Origin: Lingula anatina
Lineage: Eukaryota; Brachiopoda; Lingulata; Lingulida; Lingulidae
Reading direction: 5' to 3'
DNA length: 64,000 bases
NCBI RefSeq assembly: GCF_001039355.2
Contig: NW_019775857.1
Span: 137,187-201,186 of the forward strand
Position 1 is the first letter of the stretch. Each line of letters opens with the position of its first letter. The notes beneath the pieces are model-generated. The model did no database searches and was not told the DNA's origin. It saw nothing but the letters and a program-made list of their open reading frames with translations. The translations under genes were made by a program, and so were the position numbers. Shown one piece after another: positions 45,201-55,825 of the stretch.

Positions 45201-48200
45201 TTTTAATCTGTGACTGTTCTTTCTTCAAAATGTCTGGTTAAATTAAAATTATATATTTCATTTCAGCCCGCAAAGCACAAAAATATAGCATCTATGCTGA
45301 TAGCTTTTTCATAAAATTCATCAATTTTAAATATTGATCAAATAATGCCTCAAAATATTGTTTTGTTCCTTGACAATCGTTAGCTTTTTTGTACAACTCT
45401 GTCCAATACCAAGATAGTGAAGGGCATTGACTCAAAGGCCAGTGATGCATGGACGACTAAAAGGCTACAATGTATCAGATAAATTACATTAAAATTAATC
45501 CCTTGTCCACTAGGACAACATGCATTCCAGTATCTGAATCAGAAGAAGTTTGTGTCATAAAATAGATTTGGGTGTCTTTTGAGTTCATGCAGTGAAAACA
45601 CATGTTTTGTAAAAAAAAATAATAATAATAATGAAAAACTGTTTAAAAAGGCTGCAATATGGAGTTTCACAGATCAATCACAAAACCACTAAATTAGGTG
45701 TTGAGTCTTACTATGATCACAGTAAAACGCGTTAACCGATCCGTTATGTTAAATCATCCGAGAAAGTTACTTATATTTCGTGCCAAAACCTAATATTTCA
45801 TTGGTATTTGCAACAATCACATTGTTGGTCACAGAATACACGTGCTTTAGTTCAAGATTATGTCAATTATGGATACGCTGATGCTAATTTACCTAACAAT
45901 ATGTAGGAAAGGGATGAGCTATATATAGTCACGTAGAGTGCACACGTTTAATTGCCAGTTTGTATCGGCAAGGTTTTGTTACTTCAAACATTATTTGTGC
46001 CCGTTATGCTTAATCATTAGAGCATATGAAATAACATTCATAGGTGCAACATTATGTTTTCATACCAACTGTATACTTAAAACTTAATTATTAAGTAGGT
46101 ATGGTTGATTGGTCGACAGTGCTTCATCAAGAAATATAGGTATCTTTAACTTACCAAAACATGATCCTTATATCTATCAATGGCCTCCGTGTCTTGTGGA
46201 AATTGTGACTTCAAGTGCTCGAAGTACACGTTGTCGTTGCCGCCTTTTATTGTATAGTACTTAACTTCGGTTCCTCGTCCTATCGCCACCTAAAACATAC
46301 ATTTTGCACATGCAACCTGTTATTGCTCGATCAGCTTTCAGAAAAAAAACTAGACATTATCTGATTTATCTTGGAACGGAGTTCTGTGAAAAAATGTTCA
46401 GTAATAGGCCTACAAACTCAAAACAAACTTCTGCCATTTTTAATTTACTATTTAATTCATTAAATACACAAAATCCAATCATTCAGCTATTTCTGTACGA
46501 TGTCCTTTGATCAGAATACCAACCCAAAGACTAAATTTTGTCTATTTCTTTTTCTGCTTTGATGTGATACAAGATGAACTGTAGTCTATGCATTGTGATG
46601 AATCTAATATTGTCTAACTTATACGAAGTATTACTGTACCCAAATAGTCATAAGCCTCGGTCACAAGCGGACGAACGAATTTTAGGATCATACGTGCCCC
46701 TGCAAATTGTGGGTGCATGGAGACCGTGGAGGTCGTATAGGTAGAGGAAAGGTTGTAAGGACTTCGCCAGAAAGGCAAAAGAAAGGCGCAAATCTGCCTT
46801 GCGAGGCCCAGGGACCACGTGAGATGTCCTTTCAAGCAGGGACGCTAATTGCAAGGTGCGGTTGCCATGGAAATTGTACTATTTCTTGATCTGATTTTGC
46901 TACCTACGTAAACGGCACACATTCACCATGCCAATAAAAGAGACAATGAAACACACAGCGAAGGTAATTCACACTTGCGTCATTTCTGCGTCACACTTGC
47001 CCCACACGCTCGTGATGACGTACTCACAGAGTACTGACCTCCTGTTCTCCCCTTCTTTCTTTTCCCTCTCCCCTTCTTCTTTGCACTCTAAGCTTCTTTC
47101 TTTGCCTTTTTTATTGAAAGCTAAACTGAGCAAAATCCGTTTTTTTTTTTCAAAAATGTCTGAGTTGTACACGTTGCACAATCGCCGTGGCACGTGAGAT
47201 TCTGCACAAAATTCGGACGCAAACAGGCCGTAAGAGCCCGTACGGCCGGTTGTGACCTAGGCTTTAAGAACAGAAAAAAAGAGTATAATTACCACGTCAT
47301 ATTCGTCGTCCAGCTTTGACCAGTGTAGTTGGCCTCGGGTCAGCTGGTCACACAGTAGCCTCGGGAGGTCATCCTCACCCATCTCCCCCACGTAGTGGAT
47401 GCCTAACGGAAGAGAGGGGGGTTTGTATGTTACCGTCCAAGATGCTTTCAACCAAAAGACGACTAAAAGACCTGTCATACGGACCATGCACGACTATACC
47501 CCCAAACAGTTACGACGAATAACCACGAACTTCACATCGACAACAGCTCTCAAAAAGAAAAAAATCGATATACACTGTAACTCGAATCCCTGCCACATAA
47601 CCATGAAATCTAAAGGTGTCAACTTAACATTTAATGTCTTGAATAATAATAATAGTATTATTTTGAGTCTAAAATCCAAATTCATTCAATTGACTTGGCA
47701 TTAAAGTGTAAAAGAAATAACTAAAAAGGCTAGTAAAAATTGATTAAAACAGGAAAATTAATTAAAACAAATAATGTAGAAATTGAAATGTTACTTGATC
47801 ACTCACTCAAAAAGTCATTAATAAAAACTCTATTCATAATTTTTTCATAACTTGTTTCTGTGATAATCAAAGCTAGATCTTACCGGAAGTGGGCGTGTCC
47901 CCACCATCCTATACTCAAATCAAGTACATCATTACCTGTGTCAAACTCAAAACCTTTTTCGGTAAAGGAATGACAGCATCCTCCCGCTTGGTCGTGTTGT
48001 TCCAGGACCAGAACTTTTTTCCCTGCCTTGGCCAAGATGGCGGCTACAGTCAGCCCACCCATACCGCTACCAACGACAATGACATCAAGGTTCTGGGGAA
48101 CTTTGGCGGCGGTAAACCCTGAAGAAATTGGAAGAAAGAACCCATTCCAGTTCACAGTGGAAAGTTTGGAGGGGGAGGGTCTAGATAGTGAGGAAGTCCA

Positions 48201-48580
48201 TCGGGCTGGAAACTTTTGTTCAAACATATTTAAGGTCTAGATCAAAAGTTTGATGGCAATTGTTTTAAGGCAACAGCTGCCACTAGCAATACAAATTAGA
48301 AAATGACATTTCGGAATAAACCGTGGGAACGGTGAACATTTGGATCACCGAGCTCTCGGTCCTTGGTGTCCTAAATGTTGGTCTCTGTAAAACTCATGGA
48401 CATTGAGTGGGTAATGGGGTGAACATGTTGCCGATCGGGGCAAAGGATACATACTTTGTCTTTGCAACAACATGTACTAACCAACTGATGATTAAGGTCA
48501 AACCAGCTGCATTTGTAGAGATACGGTGTACCAGTACTATTTAATTCATATCTGAATTCAAACGAGGTAACCAAAAGCAC

Positions 48581-48611
<31 letters not shown>

Positions 48612-49444
48612 GATATCACAAAAAATGTTTTAGTTTGTCCGGGAGTCAGTGGAGTCAGGATGGAAAAGGATGGAAAAGGAGCACGAAAAAAAAATTTTTC
48701 AAAACGTCTTTTATTGCAGTATCTCGTTTGGTAGAAATCGCAAAGTGTTATCATTATGGCAAATAATTATGTTACAGCAAAGACATAAAAGATTCCATAT
48801 AAATTCATATTAAAATATACAGTTAACTACCAAAAGATCTATGTATGAACGGTGTGAAGGGGCTAAGAAGTTTTCATTTCACCGGGGAATGAAAAAACGA
48901 GAATTCTTTTTTTCACATGAAGAAAACCGTGGGAAATAAGTTTTTTTTTTCTTTTCTTTCTGAACGAAAGAAGAGAATTGCACCAACTTTATTTGATTTC
49001 ATATTTATCCCAAAAAGAAGACATAAATTGTATCTGAAAGCTGCAATGGATATCTGGATCCATCATTCAAAACGGGCATTTATTCCATTTCCGTCAAATA
49101 GAGCGAACCGTGCTCCTCATGCACGTGTACAGAACAGCTTTTCACCTTTAAGGTTTCTTCGTATTATTCATAATTATCATTGTCTTAAGTATGTTAATTT
49201 GCCACTTTTGCCAAGTATCACACTTACGCCTTACTGCCAAGATCTTGCTGGCTCTCATACACGCCGAGGACCATGTGGGAGATACGAGGACCATGGGGAA
49301 GATATGAGGGCCATGGAGAAGTTAAAATTTTAATTTACCCTCAATGAATTAAGTTTAATAAACAAATATATTCATATCGGTAAAACGCCGTTTCACTTGC
49401 TCCATTTGTATATTCGGAAATGATCCTGTAGCCTGGAGAGCAGT

Positions 49445-49500
<56 letters not shown>

Positions 49501-49768
49501 CTTAACAAACAGGGACGTAGCCCTTATGTATATCCATTTTCGGATTCTATGTGACTGCAATGTAAAGAAACGTACCTTGCTTTAGCACCTTTTTCCTCTC
49601 CTTTTCGTCGGTAACCAGTGGGGCTCGCGGGCAGACGGCGTCCACTTCAAAAGGATTCCGCCCCTCTTTCTTTTTGGTTGAGATCCAAAGCCCAAGAATA
49701 ACAACAAGGGTGATCCCTAAGATCCAGGCAGGACCTAGGGACCCGACGGTATCCCATATTAAAGACAT
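34894..49768 (-). CDS. RETSAT: All-trans-retinol 13,14-reductase (RETSAT), paralogue 2, 11 exons, 621 aa
   Basis: Minus-strand exons in transcript order: 49576-49768, 47936-48118, 47293-47402, 46155-46289, 42372-42573, 41701-41898, 41355-41480, 39425-39679, 38297-38463, 36537-36696, 34894-35030. Splice sites and phases agree throughout, and 1866 nt gives 621 aa. Exon lengths match paralogue 1 exactly for exons 2-6, 10 and 11. The 39425-39679 exon equals exons 8 and 9 of paralogue 1 fused, so one intron has been lost here or gained there. Residues 11-30 form a signal-anchor. GSGMGG at 81-86 with Glu104 in [12 protein letters not shown] is the dinucleotide-binding motif. [38 protein letters not shown] and [11 protein letters not shown] correspond block for block to paralogue 1. 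Its exon 5 starts [11 protein letters not shown] instead of [10 protein letters not shown]. The tail is ATKKNSRK. The role is inferred to be retinoid saturation at the ER; divergence suggests a separate substrate or expression niche. Confidence 0.94.
35565..35787. repeat. Two-unit tandem duplication, 111-bp period, RETSAT-2 intron 10
   Basis: The segment starting AAATATTAAATTATCATTCA and containing CCATTACACGTGAGAATTAA is repeated in direct orientation with very few differences, so the duplication is recent. Confidence 0.9.
36173..36211. repeat. Poly-C / (CA)n tract
   Basis: C homopolymer passing into CA repeats. Exact length is unreliable in a draft assembly. Confidence 0.9.
37604..37778. 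mobile_element. MITE, 'GACTAACTAG' family, full-length copy in RETSAT-2 intron 9
   Basis: The left terminus CCCATTCAGAATAGGGGACT and the right terminus AGTCCCCTATTCTGAATGGG are perfect inverses, and pairing continues inward (AACTAG, GGGTCAA). It is about 175 bp and non-coding. It is the best copy of the family also seen at 10129 and 27000. Confidence 0.85.
38599..38766. mobile_element. MITE with CAGGGGCGGAT termini and 5-bp target duplication
   Basis: It begins CAGGGGCGGAT and ends ATCCGCCCCTG, with AATAC directly repeated on both flanks (38594-38598 and 38767-38771). It is 168 bp and non-coding. It lies in RETSAT-2 intron 8, just upstream of the exon at 38297-38463 in transcript orientation. 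Confidence 0.88.
39749..40215 (-). pseudogene. Decayed Tc1-like DDE transposase (3' part) in RETSAT-2 intron 7
   Basis: Translating the minus strand gives [16 protein letters not shown], then a stop, then [22 protein letters not shown], then another stop. In a shifted frame SMPRRMVAI follows. These match the order of the Tc1 family transposase blocks: the catalytic-Asp/DNA region, the SPDxNPIE motif and the SMPRR tail. The left boundary AGGGGTGACAAAAGTATTGC resembles a Tc1-type terminal repeat. Multiple stops and frameshifts show it is inactive. Confidence 0.8.
42711..43063. mobile_element. Second TTAA-bounded element, inverted, in RETSAT-2 intron 4
   Basis: It is the reverse complement of the element at 32862-33247 over nearly its whole length (for example ACTCGATCAGCCAT and GCTAGCAGAAAAATCCGTTC). 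TTAA lies at both ends. The two copies are about 9.5 kb apart in opposite orientation within the convergent RETSAT pair. Confidence 0.75.
43348..44224. mobile_element. 877-bp foldback element with CGATCG-rich arrays
   Basis: It starts TTATGGGCGGCCAAAAGGGC and ends with the exact inverse, flanked by direct TAAG (43344-43347 and 44225-44228). The arms are about 320-350 bp each, and the inner boundary is GCCAGAGGGCGCTGCGGTAG on the left with its inverse on the right. The loop is about 200 bp. Both arms contain many degenerate repeats of TCGTCGATCGTGTAACTATT-like units. It encodes nothing. It lies in RETSAT-2 intron 4. Confidence 0.85.
49448..49498. repeat. (TA)n microsatellite in RETSAT-2 intron 1
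   Basis: Alternating TA tract. It is absent from the distal duplicate (near 57240), so it expanded or was inserted after duplication. Confidence 0.93.
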
Positions 49769-51284
49769 CTGTGACCTAAACGGGCCTTCCTGTTCCTACC
49801 AAGCTTTTGCTTTCTAAAGACAGTCAAAAAGCCGCAGTTTCGTTAGGAAATCTTGTCCGACGACACAAACCCAACAAACGTTGGCAAATATGCTGACGTC
49901 TGACGTAGATAATTTCTGACGCCTTCTTGTCGATTGTCTTCCCTTCAATTTTTCTGGGATCCCAGGCTACTATTTTTAGGCGTCTGTGCTTGCTTGTCCC
50001 ACTTGCCTGATGCGCTCGCTAGCTCTTGGCGTAATTTATGAGCATTTTGCTGTGTAATGATGACCCTGACAAAATTAATCGTTCATTATTGGACAGAGTC
50101 AGATAGTTCTATTGTTTTGCGGTAATAGGGCTACCCTACTCGATAGAGAGACTCTTTGGATTAAAAGTGAGAGCTTGATTGTGGTAAATCCCCTATAACT
50201 TGGTAATCTGATAGGTTGACTTTTTCTCTATCAATTGAATCAGCCTTTGTTTAGGTCTAAACAAACGGTGGAATAAAATCAATTCGAATATTCTATTTTT
50301 TATCATTCTTCAATATCTTTGAAATGTTATCCTTCCTGCAAGAACGTGAACAAAGTGACTTCAATACAGAAAACTTTACATGTTGGCAGGTCACTGCAAT
50401 AATTCTAGCTTTCACCCCCCCCCCCCCCCCCCCCCCCCCCCCNNCCCCCCCCCCCCTTCCCCTCGTCCGTAGTATGTCCTCGACAACGTCGTGCCATATC
50501 TTATCACATAAAATATTATCTGGAACAGAGAGAGCGAGAGGGCACCAGTTGGTGATATCCACTAAGCCCATTAACTGTCAGTGAACCGTCAACAGAGATA
50601 AAACCATTATGCTGCATATTCCGTATATTCCGCAAGTATGCTAACCTTCAATTTTTTTATCAGTTTATGGAGAGGAATTGGCTCAGTGGCGTGTCTTGTT
50701 TGCGGTTTGCGTCCTTTCTGCCATCTGGTGGCCAAACACTGACTACATGATGATGAGGGTAACGAAACTTTGACCTGAACTCAGTTGATAATGGGCATAA
50801 AACTCCTCAGCAGCGGAACGTCTTTAAATCTTTTTATGTGCCTCACGTAGAAATAAAACATTTTCGCTTTCCAAAAATTGATTTCGTTCGCTAAAATTTA
50901 TTATAGAAAATTTAGTATAGTGCAATTCTGCCACCAATAAAGGGAAAATATTATATCCTCATTATTTCCTTAATACTTCAAAAATCGGCCTTCTATTAAT
51001 TTACGAAGATATAAAAAAGATTCAACTTCTGAGATTGGAGAAGAAAAAAATTCTCTCTTTTCTTTTAAAATAGCTGTGTTTAATTCGAACTTCATGCCTC
51101 AAACCTGTTGATTGGGTTACTGAGTTATCAATTAGCACCTCTAACAAAACAGTGCTACTTAAAAAGGAGTTCCAACGAGCAGCTGCAGCATACAGTTTCA
51201 GAAATCAGCACTACCTTAGACTTCCGAAGAGTAAATATTGTCAACGTTCGGTTGCCGGTCTTGCACAAGAAGCAAAGGCTCGAG
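49769..51284. other. Divergent intergenic region between RETSAT-2 and the syntaxin-like gene
   Basis: Contains the presumed RETSAT-2 promoter. No TATA box or other site can be assigned with confidence. A poly-C run with two N bases (about 50416-50456) breaks the assembly here. The part beyond about 50910 is shared with the distal duplicate. Confidence 0.5.
50416..50456. repeat. Poly-C run with two ambiguous bases
   Basis: Homopolymer interrupted by NN. Its true length, and possibly sequence at the join, is unknown. Confidence 0.9.
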
Positions 51285-52142
51285 ATGGAAGAAGTTAGCT
51301 CACTTGGCACAAACCATCGTAGACAAATAGAGATCATCAAAGATACCGACTATGCCGCAGACGAAGTCGAACAGAGCAATGGCCAAGAGAAATGTGCCCG
51401 TATCATGAGCCTTTTGTATCGTATCTCCGAAATAGGCACGAGCATCGCTCATCTTGACGAAGCCGTAGCTGCGATCAAACTACTTCACGGCGAAATAGAA
51501 GAAAGCGCATTTGGTGTTGGGGAGCTGAGAGCCAAACTTTTTGACAGCAATGCAGATATATTGGCTATTGCCAGGTTTGTAATGAACAGTTTGTACCAGG
51601 TAGAAAGCTCTGGGTTCGACCAGCAGAGGGAACTGCCGAGCCACGCAGTAGAGCAGCGCATATTTACGGCCCAAGTTCAGGCAGTGCGTCGCCATCTTCA
51701 CGAAACGATCACTGATTTCTACCGATCATACGAGACCCACGAGTTTAACTACAAAAAGCGCCTGGAACGTCAACTTGATATACAAGCCAGCAGCAGGCAT
51801 CCATCCGACAAAATTCAAGATTTTCTCTTTGCAGAACCTGACAAAACTTTCACCAGCGAAATTCGCACGGGCGTTGAGGGCGGCAACCCAGAGACGTATA
51901 TCGAAGCAGTAAACAACCAACTGGCGGACATTGAACAACTCTTCAAAGACTCGCACAGACACGCGGCTGGCGTAAGTGACATTTCAGAAATAATTGAGCG
52001 CCACGTCGCAGAGGCTGATATTGTCGTTTTTAAACCAGCTATAACATATAAGAAGAAAATCCATCCTTTGTTGAGTTGCGTGTTAGCGCCAGTTTTCGCC
52101 ATCAAAAGAAGTCGAAGAAAGCCTTTGTATGCAACAAGATGA
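51285..52142 (+). CDS. Intronless syntaxin-like protein, copy 1 (285 aa)
   Basis: A single uninterrupted frame. Residues about 37-166 read as a syntaxin Habc domain: RISEIGTSIAHLDEAVAAIK, then EIEES and a third helix ending YKKRLERQLDI, the place where syntaxin 1 has a RIQRQLEI motif. Residues about 175-193 match the linker. Residues about 205-258 align without gaps to the Qa-SNARE helix, ending in TYKKK. Position 233, the zero-layer Gln in syntaxins, is Ile. The membrane anchor is reduced to about 12 hydrophobic residues (262-273, with Pro269), followed by KRSRRK. Length is like syntaxin 1A (288 aa). I chose the ATG at 51285 because the upstream open frame is broken by TAA in the other copy, whereas this ATG is shared and has GAG before it and G after. 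The absence of introns suggests a retrocopy origin. A function in membrane fusion is doubtful; a soluble regulatory or decoy role is inference. Confidence 0.85.
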   Translation: MEEVSSLGTNHRRQIEIIKDTDYAADEVEQSNGQEKCARIMSLLYRISEIGTSIAHLDEAVAAIKLLHGEIEESAFGVGELRAKLFDSNADILAIARFVMNSLYQVESSGFDQQRELPSHAVEQRIFTAQVQAVRRHLHETITDFYRSYETHEFNYKKRLERQLDIQASSRHPSDKIQDFLFAEPDKTFTSEIRTGVEGGNPETYIEAVNNQLADIEQLFKDSHRHAAGVSDISEIIERHVAEADIVVFKPAITYKKKIHPLLSCVLAPVFAIKRSRRKPLYATR

Positions 52143-53329
52143 AATTGTAAATTAGATATATATGTTAGTGACTGTTCGGTGCATGTACCTACCGTAGCAG
52201 AAAATTAAGCTGATTGAACAAAAAATACATATATGCCATAAACATTCAGTAAACAGTTACCTGGAATGAAAATCACACACTGTACCTCAATGAATAGTAT
52301 CAATCATTAACTTCTGTAAGGAAGACCAGCGCGTTTAACGTCCCATGCACTTAGTATTTAAAGCTCAGATAACGTTTCGTTCGCAAGATTTGTATTCTGT
52401 CATTGTTACGCGATATAATCGTACAGTTAGCCACCATTATAGTCATGTCACCTAACATCATTAAAGATGTACATATATTTTTGATCAAAAAATAAATTGT
52501 AGATTATTCAATAGCGTGGTCATTCTTTTGTTCGTTATCTTCTTCATTCTTTCTCTCTCTCTCTCTCTCTCTTTTGGGTGGGTGGGGTGGGTAGCGCGTG
52601 GCGAAGGTATACCAGATATGTGTTTGTGTCACTCAATCAGCCGAAAGTGTCAAAGTTTCAGTCGTTTTTAGAACCCTGATTTAATTGTAATTTACATGGT
52701 GCATGTCCTGAACATAATTAAAGAGATGCTACACAAAGTACCGTAATAAACCTTAAGTGGTGACTAATTATTTACTGAAATGCACTCAGAACTGTATTAA
52801 TGATTTTTACAATAACAGGAAATACCCACGCTTTTCTGTCACCTTGATCGGTTAATGGCCATCAAAACAACAACAAACGATTAACGAATTTAAGAAAATA
52901 TAAAATATATATACGCCACAGAAGCCTATAAACTAATTTTGATCGCCGTTTTTTCGCATAATGGTAAACTAATATGGTATTATAACGTCCTTATCCGTTA
53001 TATGCTAATTCCCTTTTACTCAAACATATATAGATTATTTATCGTCTGATATTAACTCTCAACAAAAAACAAACTACCAAACTTTTTATAAATTGCAATG
53101 GATTGATATGCCTATACCTGAGTAAAGAGAGTCCAATACAACATGGTGCATTTCTCCATGAGCTTTTTCCATCTCCATCTCTTTTCCATCTTATACCGAT
53201 GTGCTCATACATGTCCAATTGATGTTGATTACAAATTCATGTTGAACTTCATATTTATCCCAGCTTTTATCCCAACAATAAAGAATTTTAATTTTAAAAA
53301 GTTTTTTTTTCTTCCCAATTGGATTTTTG
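52143..53329. other. Duplicated non-coding sequence downstream of syntaxin-like copy 1
   Basis: AT-rich sequence shared with 58566-59704. It has a CT-rich tract at about 52550-52575 and no recognisable gene. Confidence 0.6.
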
Positions 53330-53515
53330 GGAACTATCCATAAAGCTGCATTTTTCTTTGTAACTGCCCAATGTTCACCCGTTTCTGCATTAGCTGGAGA
53401 GGACAATGCTTTCTCTTCTCCGATACGTTTTATTGTGGTATTTATTGAGCAAAACTCGTCTAAAATCGTCTATTTACTCATACGATGCACAAGACCAACT
53501 GAGCAGATATCAGCG
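53330..53515 (-). pseudogene. Exon-like block (LVHRMSK...HWAVTKKNAA), proximal copy with a stop
   Basis: The minus strand has an acceptor-like TTACAG at its upstream end, then a frame encoding GLVHRMSK, a TAG stop (53470-53472), and TILDEFCSINTTI ... SSPANAETGEHWAVTKKNAA. The distal copy (59705-59897) reads Gln at the stop position and is open throughout. The protein is not recognised. The block looks like one exon of a minus-strand gene, disabled in this copy. Confidence 0.45.
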
Positions 53516-53636
53516 CTGTAATATGATTGTCACTAGCGCGAGAAGAAGCAACAACTAAATTGTCGTTTTGAAATCAAATTTTATTTCCATCTACCATTGC
53601 ACAGTGCCCAATCGTGTTCATTTTCAACTTTAACAC

Positions 53637-53709
53637 GTCTTTTTTTCCATATCAGTCACCAGGCTTGAAATTTCTTTTTTCCATATCAGTCACCAGGCTT
53701 GAAATTTCA
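53637..53709. repeat. Short tandem duplication (~35 bp)
   Basis: TTTTTTCCATATCAGTCACC and the following AGGCTTGAAATTTC occur twice in a row here but once in the distal duplicate (near 60757), so this arose after the segmental duplication. Confidence 0.85.
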
Positions 53710-54587
53710 TCAAGTAATGACAGCAAATATTTCTATCGAATTAAAAAATTCAAAACTTTTGAATTTTATCCAAATATTTTAGAAATGTATGTACCTTTCT
53801 TGAACAAAGCATGTGGTTTTTAGTTCAAGGAATGATTCACTTGTTCAGATATAAAATAAATCTTTATATTACAAAAAGCGACCATGGAAAAGGAAAAACT
53901 GAGGCCGATTATAACTGTTCACATTCATTTGGGATTCTGAATCAACCTCATTACACAAGGCCTAAAAAAGAGATAATAAATCAAATGGTGACAGAAGAAA
54001 AACAATTCAGAGGTGACTGTTTATGAAAAATTTTTCCTCATTTTGTTTTTCAAAATTACATGTTATGAATAATCACCACCTATTTCAGTTATGCACTACT
54101 AGTACTGTGTTACTATGGATATTCAGAAAATGTAAATAACACAGGGCTGCAGACACATGGGAGTTTAATGTCACTTCGAAACTGCCGATATGTGAAAAAC
54201 GAAACTTTCACAAGAAAAAGAAAGACTGCTTTACTTCAAGAAAAAAATCCAATCTTGCTGATTCATAAACTCGAGCTATTAGTCCTGTGAATCATTCCTT
54301 CAAGTTTTAAAAACAATATAATGACAGTGTTAAAAGAGCAATGCACATCCAAACTCACATCTGTAAAATGACATTTTGTGAAAAATGAAAAATTGACAAT
54401 AAAAAAAGCAAGACTTCAAGAAAAGGAATATAACCCCCCAAAAAAACTTCAATGCATTCCTACTTAATTTATTGATGGTTTTCCACTTATGATGATTATG
54501 AGAAAAATACCCAGAAAGTGTACAGTGACACCAAAGTCAAAAAGGTGAGTACAGATGCATTCACATAAAAACATAATAAGGGTCCAG

Positions 54588-54745
54588 AGAAACTTCTGTC
54601 TAATCTGAAATCCGTTTATACTCCGTTTTATCACATTCTTATTAAAGGTAATATCTGTCCATAAAAACAGGAAAATCTGTCTCACCTGAAATACGTTAAC
54701 TTTATACTCTGTTTTATCACGTTCTTATTAAAGGTAATTTTTACA
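54588..54745. repeat. Minisatellite, ~80-bp unit, two copies (proximal)
   Basis: Units contain ATTCTTATTAAAGGTAATAT preceded by CTGTCTCACCTGAAAT. There are two units here, against one (61617-61705) and four (62383-62715) in the two subunits of the distal duplicate. Confidence 0.85.
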
Positions 54746-54772
54746 TCCTAGTACTCATAAATCTACACTGAC

Positions 54773-54926
54773 CAATTGTTCTGGGAAATCCTCCCACTGT
54801 CTCCACTTCTGTGATATTTCTACCACTCTTTCAGACATATCCTCTTTGCTCATAGCAAACATCCAAATTTGTTTTGGATTTCTCTTGCTGCAGTTGTATC
54901 TAATTAATCTGTTTTCCATTATATTT
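54773..54926 (-). pseudogene. Exon-like block (NRLIRYNCSKRN...WMFAMSK), proximal copy
   Basis: The minus strand shows a pyrimidine-rich acceptor (TTTTTTTTCTTAG), an open frame MENRLIRYNCSKRNPKQIWM followed by FAMSKEDMSERVVEISQKWR and ending FPEQL, and a GTCAGT donor. Two further copies lie at 61721-61868 (with an in-frame TGA) and 62740-62893 (open). The family is not recognised. Many of the differences between copies change amino acids, so selection appears relaxed. The open frame in this copy may still be used. Confidence 0.45.
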
Positions 54927-55297
54927 CTAAGAAAAAAAATCACCCCACTTATATTATTTCAGTTCTGATATATTAATAAAAAATTTTAAAGTAACAACTT
55001 TTGATCAGTAACAACTTTTGATCACCTATTCTCTCTAATCTACAAACAGCTCAACCACTTTTTAAACATATCTTAAAAGTGTCAATTCATTGAGGAAATG
55101 GGCATCTGTTTGTAATGAAATGAATTCATTTTTTCTGCATTTTGCTTGAACTTTTAAATATTTGTCAGTTTTTTAAGTAATTTGAATCACTGTCTTCCAT
55201 TCATTGCACCATCTCCATTTCTGGCCTCCAAGTCAAGCCACGTCAGTGTAAGAGAAATTTTTACAAGAAAACATGAAGAACTCAGTTCTGTGAAAAA

Positions 55298-55608
55298 TCA
55301 TTTCCCTTTCTTTTTTTTATTGGTCCTCTCTGCACTTTCTGATCTTGCCCTTTCTTTTTCTGAGCGCACCCTTTCTTCTTCTTCCATAACTAGTCGCTTT
55401 TCTTCCAATCTGCTGGCAGCACGTGGTGACTTGGAGTGTAGTTTCAGGAAAATGTCACGAAATTTGTTGTCAGGGAACAAAGTTTCCATCATTCCTTCCA
55501 TTATGACATAAAGCAGACGACGGTTCAGAGCTTTGTACTGAAACATCTCAAACACGCGGAAAACCCCTTTTCTGGTGGTTTCACTGCCCACTGGGTGGCG
55601 TACTTCTT
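55298..55608 (-). CDS. Conserved terminal-exon-like block of an unrecognised gene, proximal copy (~103 aa)
   Basis: The frame begins after an ACTATTTCAG acceptor at 55609-55610 and ends at a TGA (55298-55300). It encodes EVRHPVGSETTRKGVFRVFE, a hydrophobic or amphipathic stretch NRRLLYVIMEGMMETLFPDN, KFRDIFLKLHSKSPR, and a highly charged coiled-coil-like tail LEEKRLVMEEEERVRSEK... ending NKKKKGK. The distal copy (63253-63563) has the same length with no indels, and only about three of a dozen substitutions change residues, so it has evolved as coding sequence. I do not recognise the family. The upstream exons are not visible, and the two other minus-strand blocks lie 3' of this stop, so they do not simply continue this transcript. 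Confidence 0.6.
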
Positions 55609-55825
55609 CTGAAATAGTAACCGAGTTCTCAAGAGTGAAACTTCTGAGACATGACTTGATATTAATATACAGGGTGGTCCATAAAAAGTGACCTACTTTA
55701 CCTTAAAGGTTTCCAATTTCTGCAGAATTTGTAAGGATAAAATGGTCATCCTTATGGAACAGCTCGGTGAAAGAAAGTTGGAAATATCTTAATTATACCA
55801 AATTTGAGATGGAAAGTAAAATTTG

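Larger units (their letters stand above)
49070..55825. other. Segmental tandem duplication, proximal copy
   Basis: About 49070-49570 and 50910-55825 match 56870-57310 and 57332-63785 in the same orientation and order. The proximal copy alone contains RETSAT-2 exon 1 and its upstream region (49571-50909). It carries a syntaxin-like gene (plus) and several minus-strand exon-like blocks. Identity is highest in the syntaxin frame and in the 311-bp minus-strand block. The spacer between copies (about 55826-56870) holds a MITE and otherwise nothing recognisable. Confidence 0.88.

Noticed and set aside
48917-49333. 138-codon open frame within RETSAT-2 intron 1
   Set aside because: The duplicated region at 56870-57310 does not keep the frame, and codes for unrelated residues, so it is not under protein selection.
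51108-51284. Upstream in-frame extension of the syntaxin-like copy 1
   Set aside because: It lacks an ATG, and the matching region of copy 2 has an in-frame TAA. The shared ATG is the better start.
51480-52105. Antisense open frames (73-96 codons) over the syntaxin-like gene, also at 57903-58528
   Set aside because: They are mirror frames of the coding sequence. They repeat in both copies only because the DNA is duplicated.
53143-53343. Plus-strand open frame with a similar version at 59528-59830
   Set aside because: It is hydrophobic and T-rich, with frame and ends differing between copies. The minus-strand reading of the 3' half is more exon-like.
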